A stretch of DNA of 60,211 nt from contig JAPEVC010000217.1 of assembly GCA_027946555.1 (NCBI GenBank), forward strand, positions 1 to 60,211, written 5' to 3'. This document shows, one piece after another, positions 42,444-53,530 of this stretch. Both the position numbers and the translations under genes were made by a program. Source of the stretch: Gnomoniopsis sp. IMI 355080. Its lineage: Eukaryota > Ascomycota > Sordariomycetes > Diaporthales > Gnomoniaceae. Below the pieces are notes generated by a model. That model had not been told where the DNA came from. It saw only the letters and a list, made by a program, of their open reading frames with translations, and did not search any database. Position 1 is the first letter of the stretch. Each line of letters begins with the position of its first letter.

Positions 42444-42846
42444 TTTGGCGGTATCTTTGCTTGAGATTGAGTGGAGAGGGTTCGTGAAGCTCAATGGCAG
42501 TCGCTCGCGGTGGCGATTAGACGTCAACGATGTGGTCGGTAGTGGACTGGCTTCGAAGGACGTCGATGATGGAGATGGCCGGAAATCCAAGGCAAACTTG
42601 GGGGAGGTGCAGCCGGCCGGGTAGCCTGGGGAAAGCTGTTTGGAAATTGAGCGATTTAACTGGCTGAACGACGGGTTGGTGGAGAACTTTTTGGAGCAGA
42701 GCAGCCGAAGTCACTTCCAACCAAGGCTGGCTTTCAGCGATAGCCTTTCCTGCAGACCAGCGTCAATTGCAGAGATACCTTACCTTGTCGCAGCTTTCTC
42801 ACAACCTCACGACCACATCATCACCCCATTCCCTACATCCGTCAGC
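42444..42846. promoter_or_regulatory. Shared promoter, COX12 / MLRQ-like gene
   Basis: 403 bases between two outward-facing respiratory-chain genes. Two palindromic GACGTC cores, a bZIP/CRE-like site, occur at 42520-42525 (as GACGTCA) and 42559-42564. No CCAAT box seen. Possible common control of both genes is inference. Confidence 0.45.
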
Positions 42847-43364
42847 ATGTATGCCACTAGAGCTTTGCGGATGCAGCCGTCGAGGGCTATGCAGATGTTC
42901 AAGCCCACTCGCGCCCTGATGCGCCCAGTGCCCGTAAGTGCCTCCTCGGCTGTACCTGACTCTAAAAGTGGCGTGACGTTGCTGATCAGGTCATATCATT
43001 CAGAACGAGGAACAATCCGGTACGGCTTCCTACTCTCGGCCAGACGAGGCTCGGTCCCCACCCGCGTGAACGAGGCTGACGGTGATTCGCACCACGATAT
43101 AGCTCACACTGTTTCCCAACGTCTACGACGACTCAAGAACATTCCCGCTGAGTTGTGGCCCCTCGGTGCGTACATGACGAAAACCTCTTATGTTATTGTG
43201 GATAATGCAAAAAGGACTTAACAAAGGCTACAGGTGTTGTCGTTGGTTTCGCCGTCTTCGCCGCCGGCTACTCGTGCATCCGCCACTTCTTCACCGACAA
43301 GACCATCCGTCTCAAGCGTCAGAACCGTGCCGCCGACGCTGCGGCCCACGGTGGCGAGCACTAA
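42847..43364 (+). CDS. MLRQ/B12D-like mitochondrial inner-membrane protein
   Basis: Four exons, 42847-42933, 43004-43019, 43103-43165 and 43234-43364; 98 residues. The N-terminus is Arg/Met-rich and free of acidic residues (MYATRALRMQPSRAMQMF), a mitochondrial presequence. Then come SAHTVSQRLRRLKNIPAEL and a single transmembrane helix (VVVGFAVFAAGYSCI), ending in a charged matrix or IMS tail (IRLKRQNRAADAAAHGGEH). Size and one-helix layout fit the MLRQ/B12D family of small respiratory-chain subunits (NDUFA4-like). The second exon is just 16 nt; it is the only choice I found that keeps the frame between exons 1 and 3. Opposite COX12 and probably co-expressed with it. Confidence 0.75.
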
Positions 43365-43611
43365 GCGACCGAAAGGCATGAAGGGAGAAGTTATTCGTCG
43401 TGAATACGGGCGTTTACGTAGGACAAATGTAGTTGTACATTGTGTGGATTAGAGATTGCGAGCAGAACCAAAAGCGCTAGGTTGCCTGAAAGCAATATAA
43501 CTTTTTTATCTTCATTCTGACCAGTCTGAACCGTGTTTTACCTGTCCGCCGGAACGCCGTACTATGCTGTTGGGTATCATTATGCTATTCTCGCCATATT
43601 GCTCGGCAATC

Positions 43612-44132
43612 TCATGCTGGCTGAGGACCAGCCACATCCAACCCTTCCAGGCCTTGCATCGGATCTTCAGGCCTTGTCTCTTGCGCAGCCTGGGCCTGTT
43701 CTGCAGCGAGTCGATCCTCCTCGCTGACAGCATTCTGTGCAAGCCAGCTCTCCTGTACTACGTCAGTAAATGAGCATTATAGAACTTGAAATGTGCCAGA
43801 CATACCTGCTCCCACAAGGCCTTCTTGCTTCCCAGCCCTTCATCTGCGCTTTTCGGCGCCTTGGCTGCTGTGACCTTTATGACCCGTCCAAACAGCTCTG
43901 ACTGATCCATGTTGTCCATTGCCTCCTTTGCGTCATCGGCATCCTCGAATTCGACATAGGCGAAGCCACGATGTGGCTCTGTGGTGTTCGAGTTTGGGTT
44001 CTCGTTCTTGGGCAGCGAAACGTCTGCGATCTCACCAAAGGGGAGGAAGGCGTCGTGGATAGTCGCGACAGTGACCATGGGCGCAAGGCCACCGACATAA
44101 ACCGTTGCTTTCCACCGTGCCGCGTCAGTCAT
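43612..44132 (-). CDS. RRM-containing RNA-binding protein, PPIE/Cyp33-like RRM
   Basis: Two exons, 44132-43806 and 43752-43612 (53-nt intron); 155 residues. One RNA-recognition motif fills residues 10-88, with RNP2 VYVGGL (11-16) and RNP1 RGFAYVEF (55-62), preceded by a short N-terminus and followed by a helical Gln/Ala/Glu-rich tail (ALWEQESWLAQNAVSEED). The RRM resembles that of cyclophilin E, a spliceosome-associated isomerase, but no cyclophilin domain follows, as in many fungal forms. A nuclear mRNA-processing role is likely, by family. Divergent from SEC31 over 497 bp. The neighbouring 247-bp gap toward the MLRQ-like gene is convergent and holds nothing else. Confidence 0.85.
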
Positions 44133-44629
44133 TTTGGTGGTATGTTGGTGGTGACTGGAAAGGTTGTTGAAAAAGTTCGCATATCAGAGTCTCTCTATGT
44201 TTGGTACGGTAGGTACGCGAATAAGCCCGTGCCGCCGTTTAGTTCCTTGTTGGAGGGGCAGATTTACAGCTCCCGCCAAGCAACCAATCACCAGCATGAC
44301 CCCCTGTCGCTGTTTAGTACCTGAGTACGAACTACCTAGGTTGGCGCTCGAGCAATGTGGCTCTTTCGCATCTGAGGTAATCCGTCACTTGTGTTCTTTA
44401 CCTCCCAAGCCCACTCATCTCGATACATTTCAGCCTCGTAGCAGTCTTTACAACCATCCAGACGCTGCTTGTGCACGACCCTGCGTACTTTCTCATTTGT
44501 TCAATGCTTGTCCAGCGACTTCCTTATTGAGTGCTGATTTAGCTCACAAATAACACTACAAGTCTCCCTCCAAGGGACCACAGTTCCCACTGCCTCTCTA
44601 CGACATTCATTCCATAGGACAACGGCAAC
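44133..44629. promoter_or_regulatory. Divergent promoter, RRM protein / SEC31
   Basis: 497 bases between outward-facing start codons, no coding signal seen. CT-rich tracts precede the SEC31 start. Confidence 0.5.
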
Positions 44630-47600
44630 ATGGTGCGGTTGAGAGAGATTCCGCGGACGGCGGCATTCGCTTGGTCTTCGGGACCAGCCAAGCCCCTTCT
44701 AGTCACTGGAACCCGCGCGGGAGCCGTCGACGACAGTTTCTCTGACGAGGTGAAGCTTGAGCTGTGGGACCTGAATCTGGACAGCCAAGAGCAGGGACTT
44801 GAGCTTCAGCCTATTGCCAGCATCGCCGTGGACTCAAAGTATGTTTGCCCCAAGAATTCCACGAATTACTGATGTGCTGACACTTTGCACCTCGCAGATT
44901 CCACGACCTCGCATGGGGACCACCAGACGAGACACACCCTCGAGGCATCATTGCTGGCGGTCTGGAGAATGGCTCGCTACAGCTGTGGGATGCCGAGAAG
45001 CTCATTTCTGGAGCTGCCGACGCGCAGATTTCCAGTACGACGAAACACAGCGGCGCCATCAAGTCCCTACAGTTCAATCCTCTCAAGCCCATGATCATTG
45101 CAACCGCAGGCGACAAGGGCGAGCTCTACATTCACGACACCAACGATCTCGAGAACCCGCTGCGCCTGGGCAATGCCGCAGCTCGCTCCGATGATATAGA
45201 ATGCGTTGCTTGGAATAGGAAGGTCTCGCATATCCTGGCTACAGGTGGCTCGGGAGGCTTCGTGACCGTATGGGATTTAAAGACCAAGAAGGCATCCTTA
45301 ACACTTAACAATAATCGAAAACGTGTTAGTGCCATAGCATGGGACCCGAATAACTCGACTAAGTTGTTGACGGCTACGCCCGATGATAACACACCTGTCA
45401 TTCTGCTGTGGGATTTGAGGAACTCCAATGCGCCAGAGCGGACATTGCAGGGTCACGAGCAGGGCGTTCTGTCTCTGTCCTGGTGTGAACAAGATGCGGA
45501 CTTGCTACTTTCTTGTGGCAAGGACAATCGTACCCTCGTCTGGAACCCTCAGACCGGAGAGAGATACGGCGAATTCCCTGAGGTCACGAACTGGACCTTT
45601 TTGACTCGCTTCAGCCCCCACAATCCAGGCCTGTCAGCCACCGCATCTTTCGACGGCAAGATTGCCATTCAGACATTGCAGAACACAAACCCTTCTAATA
45701 CGCAGAATGCTGCGCAGAACAGCTTGGATGGCGAGGATTTCTTTACAAGCGCACAGACGCAGCCCCAAGGCGCTTCCTTCTCCCTCCCAAAGGCACCTGC
45801 ATGGCTACGAAGGCCTGTTGGTGCGTCCTTTGGATTTGGTGGCAAGGTGGTGGTCTTCAAGAAGAACAAGGTTTCAATTGCGCAGTTCTCTGTGGACTCT
45901 GATGTTACGGCAGAGGCCGAAAAGTTCGAGAACTCCCTGCAAGATGGGGATCTCAAATCGATATGCGCATCCCACCTAGAACAGGCCAAGAGTGAGGAAG
46001 AGAAGGCTGATTGGCTAGTCATGGAGACGCTGGTGGCCGCTGATCCCCGCCAGCAAGTGATTGATTACCTTGGCTTCAAAAAGGAGGAAGAGGAGGAGGA
46101 GGTTGCGAATGGCACGGAGTCGCCCAAAGAGGAGAGTGCCGAGCTTTCAGTACCCAAGGAGAATGGTGACGGCAAATCCAAGCACCGGAGGATAGTCAGC
46201 ATGTTTGATGGGCCAGGTGGTGAAGATTTCCTATCAGGCTTGGCAGCCAATAAGGGGGCCAAGACAGAGGACCCATTCCACCTGCTCAGCCAGGGCAACA
46301 CTCATGTGGAGGACTCAATCACCAAGGCTCTGATGCTTGGAAACTTTGCCAAGGCGGCGGAAATATGCTTGAAGGAAGACCGCATCGCGGACGCTTTCAT
46401 CATTGCCAACTGCGGTGGTAAAGAGCTTGTGGACAAGGTGCAGTCTGTGTACCTCTCAAACAAGACGGGCAGCCCTAGCTACCTTCGCCTGCTGAGCTCC
46501 GTTGTCGCTGGAAATCTTTGGGACGTTGTCTACAACGCGGATCTCGCAGACTGGAAGGAGACCATGGCAACGCTGTGCACGTTCGCAAAGCCTGACGAGT
46601 TTCCTGATCTATGCGAGGCTCTCGGCGACCGCATTGCAGAGCAGGGTACCCGCAAAGATGCTTCATTTTGCTATCTGGTAGGCTCGAAATTGGAGAAAGC
46701 GGTGGCCATCTGGATTGAAGAGCTTGAAGAGGTCGAACAGGCTGGAATGAAGCAGGAGAGTGACGACTCGACATTCTCGGTGCACGCCAGGTCACTGCAG
46801 AAGTTTATCGAGAAGGTTACCGTGTTCCGCCATGTGACCAAGTTCAACGACCAAGAGACAACCCAAGCTTCCGACTGGAAACTGGCTGCATTGTACGACA
46901 AGTACACTGAGTACGCGGACATTGTCGCGGCGCATGGTCTGCTGTCTGTAGCCCAGAAATATCTCGACTTGCTACCGGCGAACTATCCGGCTGCGGAGGT
47001 CGCGAGACAGAGGGTCAAGCTGGCTACCAAGAAAGCACCAACACAGCCAACTGCTCGGCAAGCGGCGAGCACACGACCTGCAACCCGACAACAGCCCGTG
47101 GCTTACGGCCAACCACAACCCCTCGGCTACCAGGCACCACAGCAGGCGCCTCAAGGCCTTTACGGATCGCCCGCTCCGGCTGCTCCTCTCGTGCCGACCC
47201 CGGCTGCGAACAACCCATACGCTCCGCCTGGAGGTGCGGCCGCGCCCAACCCATATGCCCCCCCAGCCGCAGCGCCAGCTTCAAACCCATACGCTCCACC
47301 TGCCAACCCATATGCCCCGGCCGGTGCATCTCCATACCAGCAATCTGGCGGTTATGCGCCACCACAGGCCGCCGCCTTCACCCCATACGGTCAGACTGCT
47401 ATGGCGCCCCCTCCATTGGGCGCCCCTCCGAGAGGCCCAACTCCGTCTTCTAACCCGCCACTTCTGCGGGCAAAGGATGTGGGCGAGTGGAACGACACAC
47501 CTGAAGTGATCAAGGCACCACGTCGCAAGAACACTCCCCGCCAAGTTGTCGCCTCGCCGTTCCCAGGAGGCCAGCAGACGCCCGGTTCTGCACCTCCACA

Positions 47601-48597
47601 GAGCCCCTTTGGAGCACCACCGCGAGGCACGGCGACCCCGCCGCCTCCACCACCACCAAAGGCTGGGTCGTCTGGACCTCCTCGTGTCACCTCTCCCTTG
47701 ACAGGACCTCCTCAGGTAGGCCAAATGCCTTTCCGACCCTCGTCCACCACGTCTAATTCATACGCGCCCCCGCCACCCGCGGCTGGTGCGGTGCCTCCTC
47801 CCAATGCCCCACGAACGGCTTCGCCTTATAATGCCCCACCGGCTGGCCCGCCACCTTCGAACAGGTATGCTCCTGCCCCGGCGGCTCAACAGACCAACCA
47901 GCCCCCGTCCATGCCCCCACCTGGAGCTTCGATGCCGCCACCTCCCGCTGCCAACAGGCCTCCTCCTGCCAACCCCTACGCACCAGCTGCGCAAACACCA
48001 GGCGCGCCAGGACAGTACGCTCCTTCGCCATACTCTGCAGCGCCTGCTCCATTTGGCCAGCCTCCACAGGCGCAGGCACCACCGCCATCAGCTGGTCCTC
48101 CAATGGCTGGGCCCCCAATGGGCGGCCCACCACAAGGCACGGCGACTCCTCCACCTCCACGTGCGGCAGCGCCACCAACAAAGCCGAGGCACCCTGCTGG
48201 TGACCGATCACACATCCCTGCCAGTGCGCAAGGACTGGTCGACATCCTCAGCCAGGACATGCAGAGGGTCGCGTCCAAGGCGCCGGCCAACTTTGCGCCG
48301 CAGGTCAAGGACACACAAAAGCGTCTCAACCTGCTCTTTGACCACCTCAACAACGAGGAGCTGGTGCAGCCGGCTACTATCGAGCAGCTTCACGAGCTAT
48401 CCCAAGCGCTTGCATCCAGGAACTACGACCTTGCGCAGCAAATCCAAGTCGACGTTCAGAAAAACAAGACGGAAGAATGTGGTAATTGGATGGTGAGCTC
48501 TACCTTCTCATTAGTTCTTGTGTGAATGGCCTATGCTAATATATCTCATCAGGTTGGTGTGAAGAGGCTCATCAGTATGAGCAAGGCAACGCCCTAG
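44630..48597 (+). CDS. SEC31: SEC31, outer COPII coat protein
   Basis: Three exons, 44630-44838, 44898-48492 and 48553-48597 (introns 59 and 60 nt); 1,282 residues, the usual size. N-terminal WD40 propeller (residues about 1-340: RGIIAGGLENGSLQLWDAEK; GKDNRTLVWNPQTGERYGEF). Then comes the alpha-solenoid (LMLGNFAKAAEICLKEDRIADAFIIANCGG), a long Pro/Ala/Gln/Tyr-rich disordered region (about 800-1140, repeats such as NPYAPP), and the Sec31 C-terminal helical domain. Sec31 pairs with Sec13 into the outer cage of COPII vesicles, and its proline-rich segment stimulates Sar1 GTPase through Sec23. The last 15 codons lie in a separate exon. The start codon is preceded by aacATGG. Divergent to an RRM gene. 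Confidence 0.96.
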
Positions 48598-49046
48598 ATC
48601 GGGACCAATTAGGGTTTTGTTTGAGGACCCCGGCAAGACATGGTAAATTCGAGTAGGGACAGGGGCCTTGTATTAACATCAGAGAATAGAATGAGCGAGA
48701 GGCTACGTTGTCTATGTCTACATAAAAAGTCAAGTATTTTGAGAGCGTAAACTGAAACGTATTTTGTGTTACACTCGAGCGTTGGTTAGCTGGTAACGTT
48801 ATTGTCGTTGATGTCCCTGGTCTTCCAAGCCTTATACTACAGCTGAATCCTTTTCTGGGCTACCTCTCTTTAAGTTGCTCTACCAAGGTATATCAGCCCA
48901 TGAGATCATTAGTTGTGGATATTATAACCATTGCCGACCACAGCGTTGTCCCTGATACGTCACAATTCTCTAGAAAGGTGTCACTACATGATATTGACGG
49001 ACAAGAGCTAATACAACACGCACAAGGCGTGGGTCACACCTAATCC
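48598..49046. other. Convergent 3' flanks
   Basis: Between SEC31 and the MJ1316-domain gene stops. No gene seen. Confidence 0.5.
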
Positions 49047-49412
49047 CTAAGAAAAGAGCAAGTCAGTCCTACTGACCCGATCCCACACCACCTTCCCCTG
49101 CTTCACATCCTTAAAGAAAGCTATACAGTCTTGACTCTCCTGCTCCTTCCACTCTGCAAGCGGGATCTCCACGATGCCTGAGTGGCGATCGATGCAACCA
49201 ATGACAAAGTCCTCGATATCGTAAGCGGGATCGAAATGCAGCCGGCTCAACACGTCTTTGGTGGGCCGGAGTGGTGTCGATGATGCTGCTTGGGTGGATT
49301 GAGCAGTGTTACTTGTGACTTGAGACATGAACTGTGCGCGGATTTGGCTGGGGTTGCTCTGGGGTTTCTTTTTGAAGTTTGAGGCGGCTTTGGATGGTTG
49401 TTGGGTGGGCAT
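49047..49412 (-). CDS. MJ1316 (DUF504) domain protein
   Basis: Single exon of 121 residues. Residues 1-50 are a Gln/Ser/Thr/Lys-rich disordered tail; residues about 51-119 form the MJ1316/DUF504 domain (TKDVLSRLHFDPAYDIEDF, VIGCIDRHSGIVEIPLAEW, IAFFKDVKQGKVVWDR). The domain, found in archaea and at the ends of fungal and animal RNA enzymes, has been proposed to recognise RNA cyclic-phosphate ends; its role as a stand-alone fungal protein is unproven. The ATG at 49412 is preferred over a TTG-initiated extension. Shares a divergent 413-bp promoter with the KH protein gene. Confidence 0.8.
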   Translation of the reverse strand: MPTQQPSKAASNFKKKPQSNPSQIRAQFMSQVTSNTAQSTQAASSTPLRPTKDVLSRLHFDPAYDIEDFVIGCIDRHSGIVEIPLAEWKEQESQDCIAFFKDVKQGKVVWDRVSRTDLLFS

Positions 49413-49825
49413 TTTGTAGGGGCTGGGGGTTGGTATAGTGGATGCTGTATATTTATTGTAAGCTGATTTTGAGTTCAAGGATGAGTTCAAGTAGATACTC
49501 TCGGGGAGTGTTTAGTTATGACTTGACATTCAACAATGAATCACATGTCCTGTGATTCCAGCCAGCCTGTGTAAGTCATTGCAGTAGGATGGATGTACTT
49601 ACAAGGGTTCATTATGTGCTAGGGTACCTGAATAGGTAAGCCCCGCATTTACCCGCACTGCACCAAGCTAGCCCCGGTTTTTTTGGACTCGTCGCGCAGC
49701 AGAAATTCCAGCCAACTTCATCACCAAACATCGAGGTCCCGACGACTGCACCTGCACTCAACCACACAAAGGCCAGGACCTCGGCTACCGACAGAGACAT
49801 CCTCGTTCATCCACGTCCACCAATC
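49413..49825. promoter_or_regulatory. Divergent promoter, MJ1316 / KH protein
   Basis: 413 bases between outward-facing start codons. No coding signal recognised. Confidence 0.5.
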
Positions 49826-51962
49826 ATGGATGACACCGAGCGCCGTACGGCCAAGCGCTCTCGCTTTGACCAGAAGGAACCTGAGCCTCGCAAGGCCTCG
49901 AGATTCGACCGCCGCTCGCGATCCCCTCCCGCTCGCTCCAGCAGGGAAGATTCGGCGCGTGAGAGGAGCCCGCTCTCCAAGGAGCGCGATCTTGCTGCTT
50001 CTGCATCCCCTGCAAAAGACACTCCCGAGCGCCAGGACCCGGCTGCTGCTGCAGGTAAGCATGACAAGAGAATGCGACTTGCGCTTGTGCTGTGCAAATC
50101 GGCCGAGGCTGGGAGGGGAAGAATTTTGTACTGACGCCGAATCGCACACTCATAGCTGCCGCTGCCGCCAAGATCAAGGCCCAACTCGAAGCACGCAAGG
50201 GCATCCAGCATGTAGACGTGCCACCCATCCGATCTGACTCGACCGCTGCTGCTGCTGGCCCTCCCGGTGGCACCATCAATGGCGAGATGTATATTGCCGA
50301 CGGTGACTACATCAAGGACATTGAAGTCAACGACCTGCGGAATCGATACACCCTGACCAAGGGATCCACTCAGAAAATGGTAATTACTTTGCCTGGTCTA
50401 TTCCTGCTGATATACAAACAATCAAAGCACAGCTTGTTGTCCCTCGTCATTATCTATATCTCTCCCTGTACATGGCGAGATCAAGTCTGGCTTACACTGG
50501 AAGCTTGGATAGCTCGAGTGCAGATGATCGTCTCTTTGGCCGCTGCTGACCTCCCCTGCTTGTCTCTAGATCAAAGATGAAACCGGCGCTGGTATGCTAC
50601 CACCTCACCCGATTACTTAACGAATGTATAGGAGATTGGAAGTTGACGATATAATTCTTACCAAGATGTCACCACCCGAGGAAATTACTACCCCGATAAA
50701 GCTATGGCCACTGCAGCGGTAAGGAAGCAATCCCCTCTCCAAACTAGATGGGGCATGCTGGCTAATGGAAAACTAGAACCCGCCGCTGTACCTCCATGTG
50801 ACAAGTCAGACAAAGGAGGGTCTCGAGAAGGCTGTTGAAAAGATTGAGGAACTTATGAAACAGGATCTCCCGCAACTCGTCGACGAGCGCCGTTTCCGTC
50901 GTCGCGAGCAGGACACAGTTGAGCGTGACGAATTCGGCCGAGTGAGTGCTAATATTTTGCGGCTGTATTTTTCGGACTACCACTGACAAGTCTCCAGCGC
51001 AAATGGCCCGAGGAGAAGATTCCCATCACCCTCGAACCTGTTCCAGGTTTCAACCTCCGCGCCCAGGTCGTAGGCCACGGTGGTTCATACGTCAAGCATA
51101 TCCAGCAAGAGACTGGATGTCGTGTGCAAATCAAGGGTCAAGGGTCCGGCTATATCGAGAACTCGACCGGCCGTGAGGCCGAAGAGCCCATGTACTTGCA
51201 CGTGGCCGGTCCGGACCCCAACATGGTTCAAAAGGCCAAGGAGTTGTGCGAAGATCTGATGGTCAACGTCACGGAGCAGTACGAGGAGTTCAAGTCGCGC
51301 CCCCCACGGCAGAGCTACGGCGGCGATCGCGGTGGACACGGTCACTACGGCGGTGGCGACCGAGGCGATCGATACAACGGCGGTGACCGCTACGGCGGAG
51401 GTGACAGATATGGCGGAGGCGATCGCTACGGTGGCGGAGATAGGTACAACGACCGCCGTGGAGACCGTTCGCACAGCCAGGGCTATGGCAATAGCAACTC
51501 GTACAACTCACCCAACCCCGCCGCAGTTGTCTCACCCTCCACTGCAAGCGCCACGCCCGGTGGTTATGATTACTCGCAGTACGCGGCCATGTATGGTGCG
51601 GCGGCCGCACAGCAACCAGGCCAACAGGCGGGCGCCGAGGACCCGTATGCGGCGTATGGCGGATATGCCGCGTACGCCCACTACTACCAACAGTACTACG
51701 CCGCAGCGCAGGCTGCCCAGGCTCAGCAAACTGGTGCCCCTGGTGCCCCTGGTGCCCCGGCTGGATCTCCACCGCCACCTCCCGCTGAGCAAGCTCCTCC
51801 ACCACCTCCTCCTCCTTCGGCTGCGGCACCTCCTCCACCACCATCTGGTTCGCCCCCGGGAGTGACAGGATATAATGCTGTATGAACACCCCCTTGTCTT
51901 GGGGAATGTCGGCGTGTCTGGCTAACAAAAGAAACTAGATCCCCCCTCCGCCTGGTCTGTAG
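49826..51962 (+). CDS. KH-domain, proline-rich RNA-binding protein (KHDC4/BLOM7-like)
   Basis: Seven exons, 49826-50054, 50156-50379, 50570-50591, 50666-50718, 50777-50941, 50998-51879 and 51939-51962; 532 residues. RS/Arg-rich N-terminus (SRFDRRSRSPPARSSRE), an Ala-rich helix, then two KH-like regions. The first has DIEVNDLRNRYTLTKGSTQ...DVTTRGNYYP; the second has GFNLRAQVVGHGGSYVKHIQQETGCRVQIKGQGSG with the GxxG-like loop. The tail is Gly/Tyr/Asp-rich (GGDRYGGGDRYGG repeats), then Tyr/Ala/Gln-rich and finally poly-Pro ending IPPPPGL. KHDC4 relatives bind mRNA and the spliceosomal SNRNP/Prp19 environment in splice-site choice. Exon 3 is 22 nt and exon 7 codes only the last eight codons. The Pro/Tyr/Gly tail is a low-complexity segment that could drive condensate formation (inference). 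Confidence 0.88.
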
Positions 51963-53299
51963 TTGGACTGATCTCTGAAGTTTCCGGAGCATCCAGAATT
52001 TGAAGATAGACTTGTACGATTCTTGGTAGGGCAAGCCTCAGTTCCTATAATCGCAACGGCAGGGGATCATGTCTGATGAGGTTGGAAGCCAGTACGCCGA
52101 CAGCATGGACGCAGGCGAAGGCGAAACCATTTCCGTAAGGATAAGCTGATAATTAGTCGCACAAGAAACTTTCAAACTTAGATGTTCAGCATGGATATGA
52201 TTTCCATCACCATCTGTGCACACCTGCCTGCAGGTATCTACTGTGTTGGGGACGGAGTTAGTGCTTTCAATGGGTATTCAACATAGGAGGGGAATCAAAA
52301 GCTGTTGTTGAACAAACGGGCTTTGGCTAGCCCTGTCATATGTAGTACTCATGTAGTACTTGCAACAACCAAGAACCATCCTGACTTCAGTTCAGATGAA
52401 TGCATTGGCCGTTTCGTGAATTTGCAGTGTTTAATCCTGTAATGCTGGGGTTGTCTTACTATTGATTACATAGGACTACGGCATGCGGATGGGGAGATGT
52501 AGCCCCCCCCCCTGCACGTATATCATGCACAACATTGAAAATCTACAAATGAGCACTTGTATAAGCCCAAAATAGACTGAGCCTTATGATTTGTTTCTGC
52601 AGATACACCCGTTTGATATGTGTTGCCTATAGGCGCTGGTATTGCAGTGTTCACATTCAAGACACCAAGATTGAGAGTACTGACCTCGTACTTATTCGAG
52701 CATTCAAGATTTCGCTCCGGCACCCTGATTTTACCAATTTTGTTCCAATATACTGTTATGTCCAACGACCGACCTGTCAAAGTTAAACCAAATTCGTTGG
52801 CCATCATGCTGAGGGTCCAGCAACCCTGGCCGTTCAACAGACCGCAGATAGACGCGCATCACATGGCCACAAGCGCCGCCGTACAGACCCGTCGGCCACC
52901 GCACTGGGCTCAACCATGAATTTGATTGACTATTGACCCAAAATTAGGGCACTTGAGAAAACGCTGTTGAGCGTGTTTCAGATTCCTGAGTTTGCTGGTC
53001 CTGTCACTGGGTTGATTCCTTGGAAGATGGGCCAACATTACACGGCCTGATGGGTCGGGTTGGCGGCGAATCACTAAACTTTGCCTCGTAATAACGATAA
53101 TAATAGTCGCGATGAATCACTATCATAGTTTCCGAGGCACCATTTGAAAACGGCGTGCATATAAGTATGCTCAGAGGGTCTCCTACGAACTGACCGGGCT
53201 TGCTGGGCTTACTCGAACACACTTACACTTTTGCGAATCTTTATTCAACGCATAGCACTCTCGAGACAGGAAATAATTATCTCCTTACTTCAACAAAAG
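51963..53299. other. Intergenic
   Basis: No gene supported. Minor open frames at 52523-52837 (-) and 52586-52919 (+) overlap and match no family. A C-run lies at 52503-52512. Confidence 0.45.
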
Positions 53300-53530
53300 A
53301 TGCCTTCCTATCAAGCAAACACCTCGCGGCGCCGGGATCCACCCGCCAAAGTCGGTCACCAGGGTAAAAGGGGACAATGGCGCTACGAGAATGTTGACCA
53401 GACCGGAATTGAGAGAAAGCACTATGAGCAGTCAAAGAAGGCCGCGAAGAACGAGAGAGACTTTTATGAGATGGAGAAGATGTATGAAGAATTGGCGGCC
53501 AAGAAGGAAGCTGAAAGTAGAAGTCGTTGA
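53300..53530 (+). CDS. Possible small basic hypothetical protein
   Basis: 76-residue frame from ATG at 53300 (aagATGc). Composition is hydrophilic: an Arg/Pro/Gln-rich first half (SRRRDPPAKVGHQGKRGQW) then a Lys/Glu-rich helix (KHYEQSKKAAKNERDFYEMEKMYEEL). No domain is recognised and no intron is needed. It could be a real small gene because its composition is protein-like and the start context is good, but it is isolated in a 3.5-kb stretch otherwise without genes. Evidence is openness and composition only. Confidence 0.4.
   Translation: MPSYQANTSRRRDPPAKVGHQGKRGQWRYENVDQTGIERKHYEQSKKAAKNERDFYEMEKMYEELAAKKEAESRSR

Noticed and set aside
47281..48353. Long antisense frames under SEC31
   Set aside because: Arise from the GC-rich Pro/Ala codons of the SEC31 disordered region; no family similarity.
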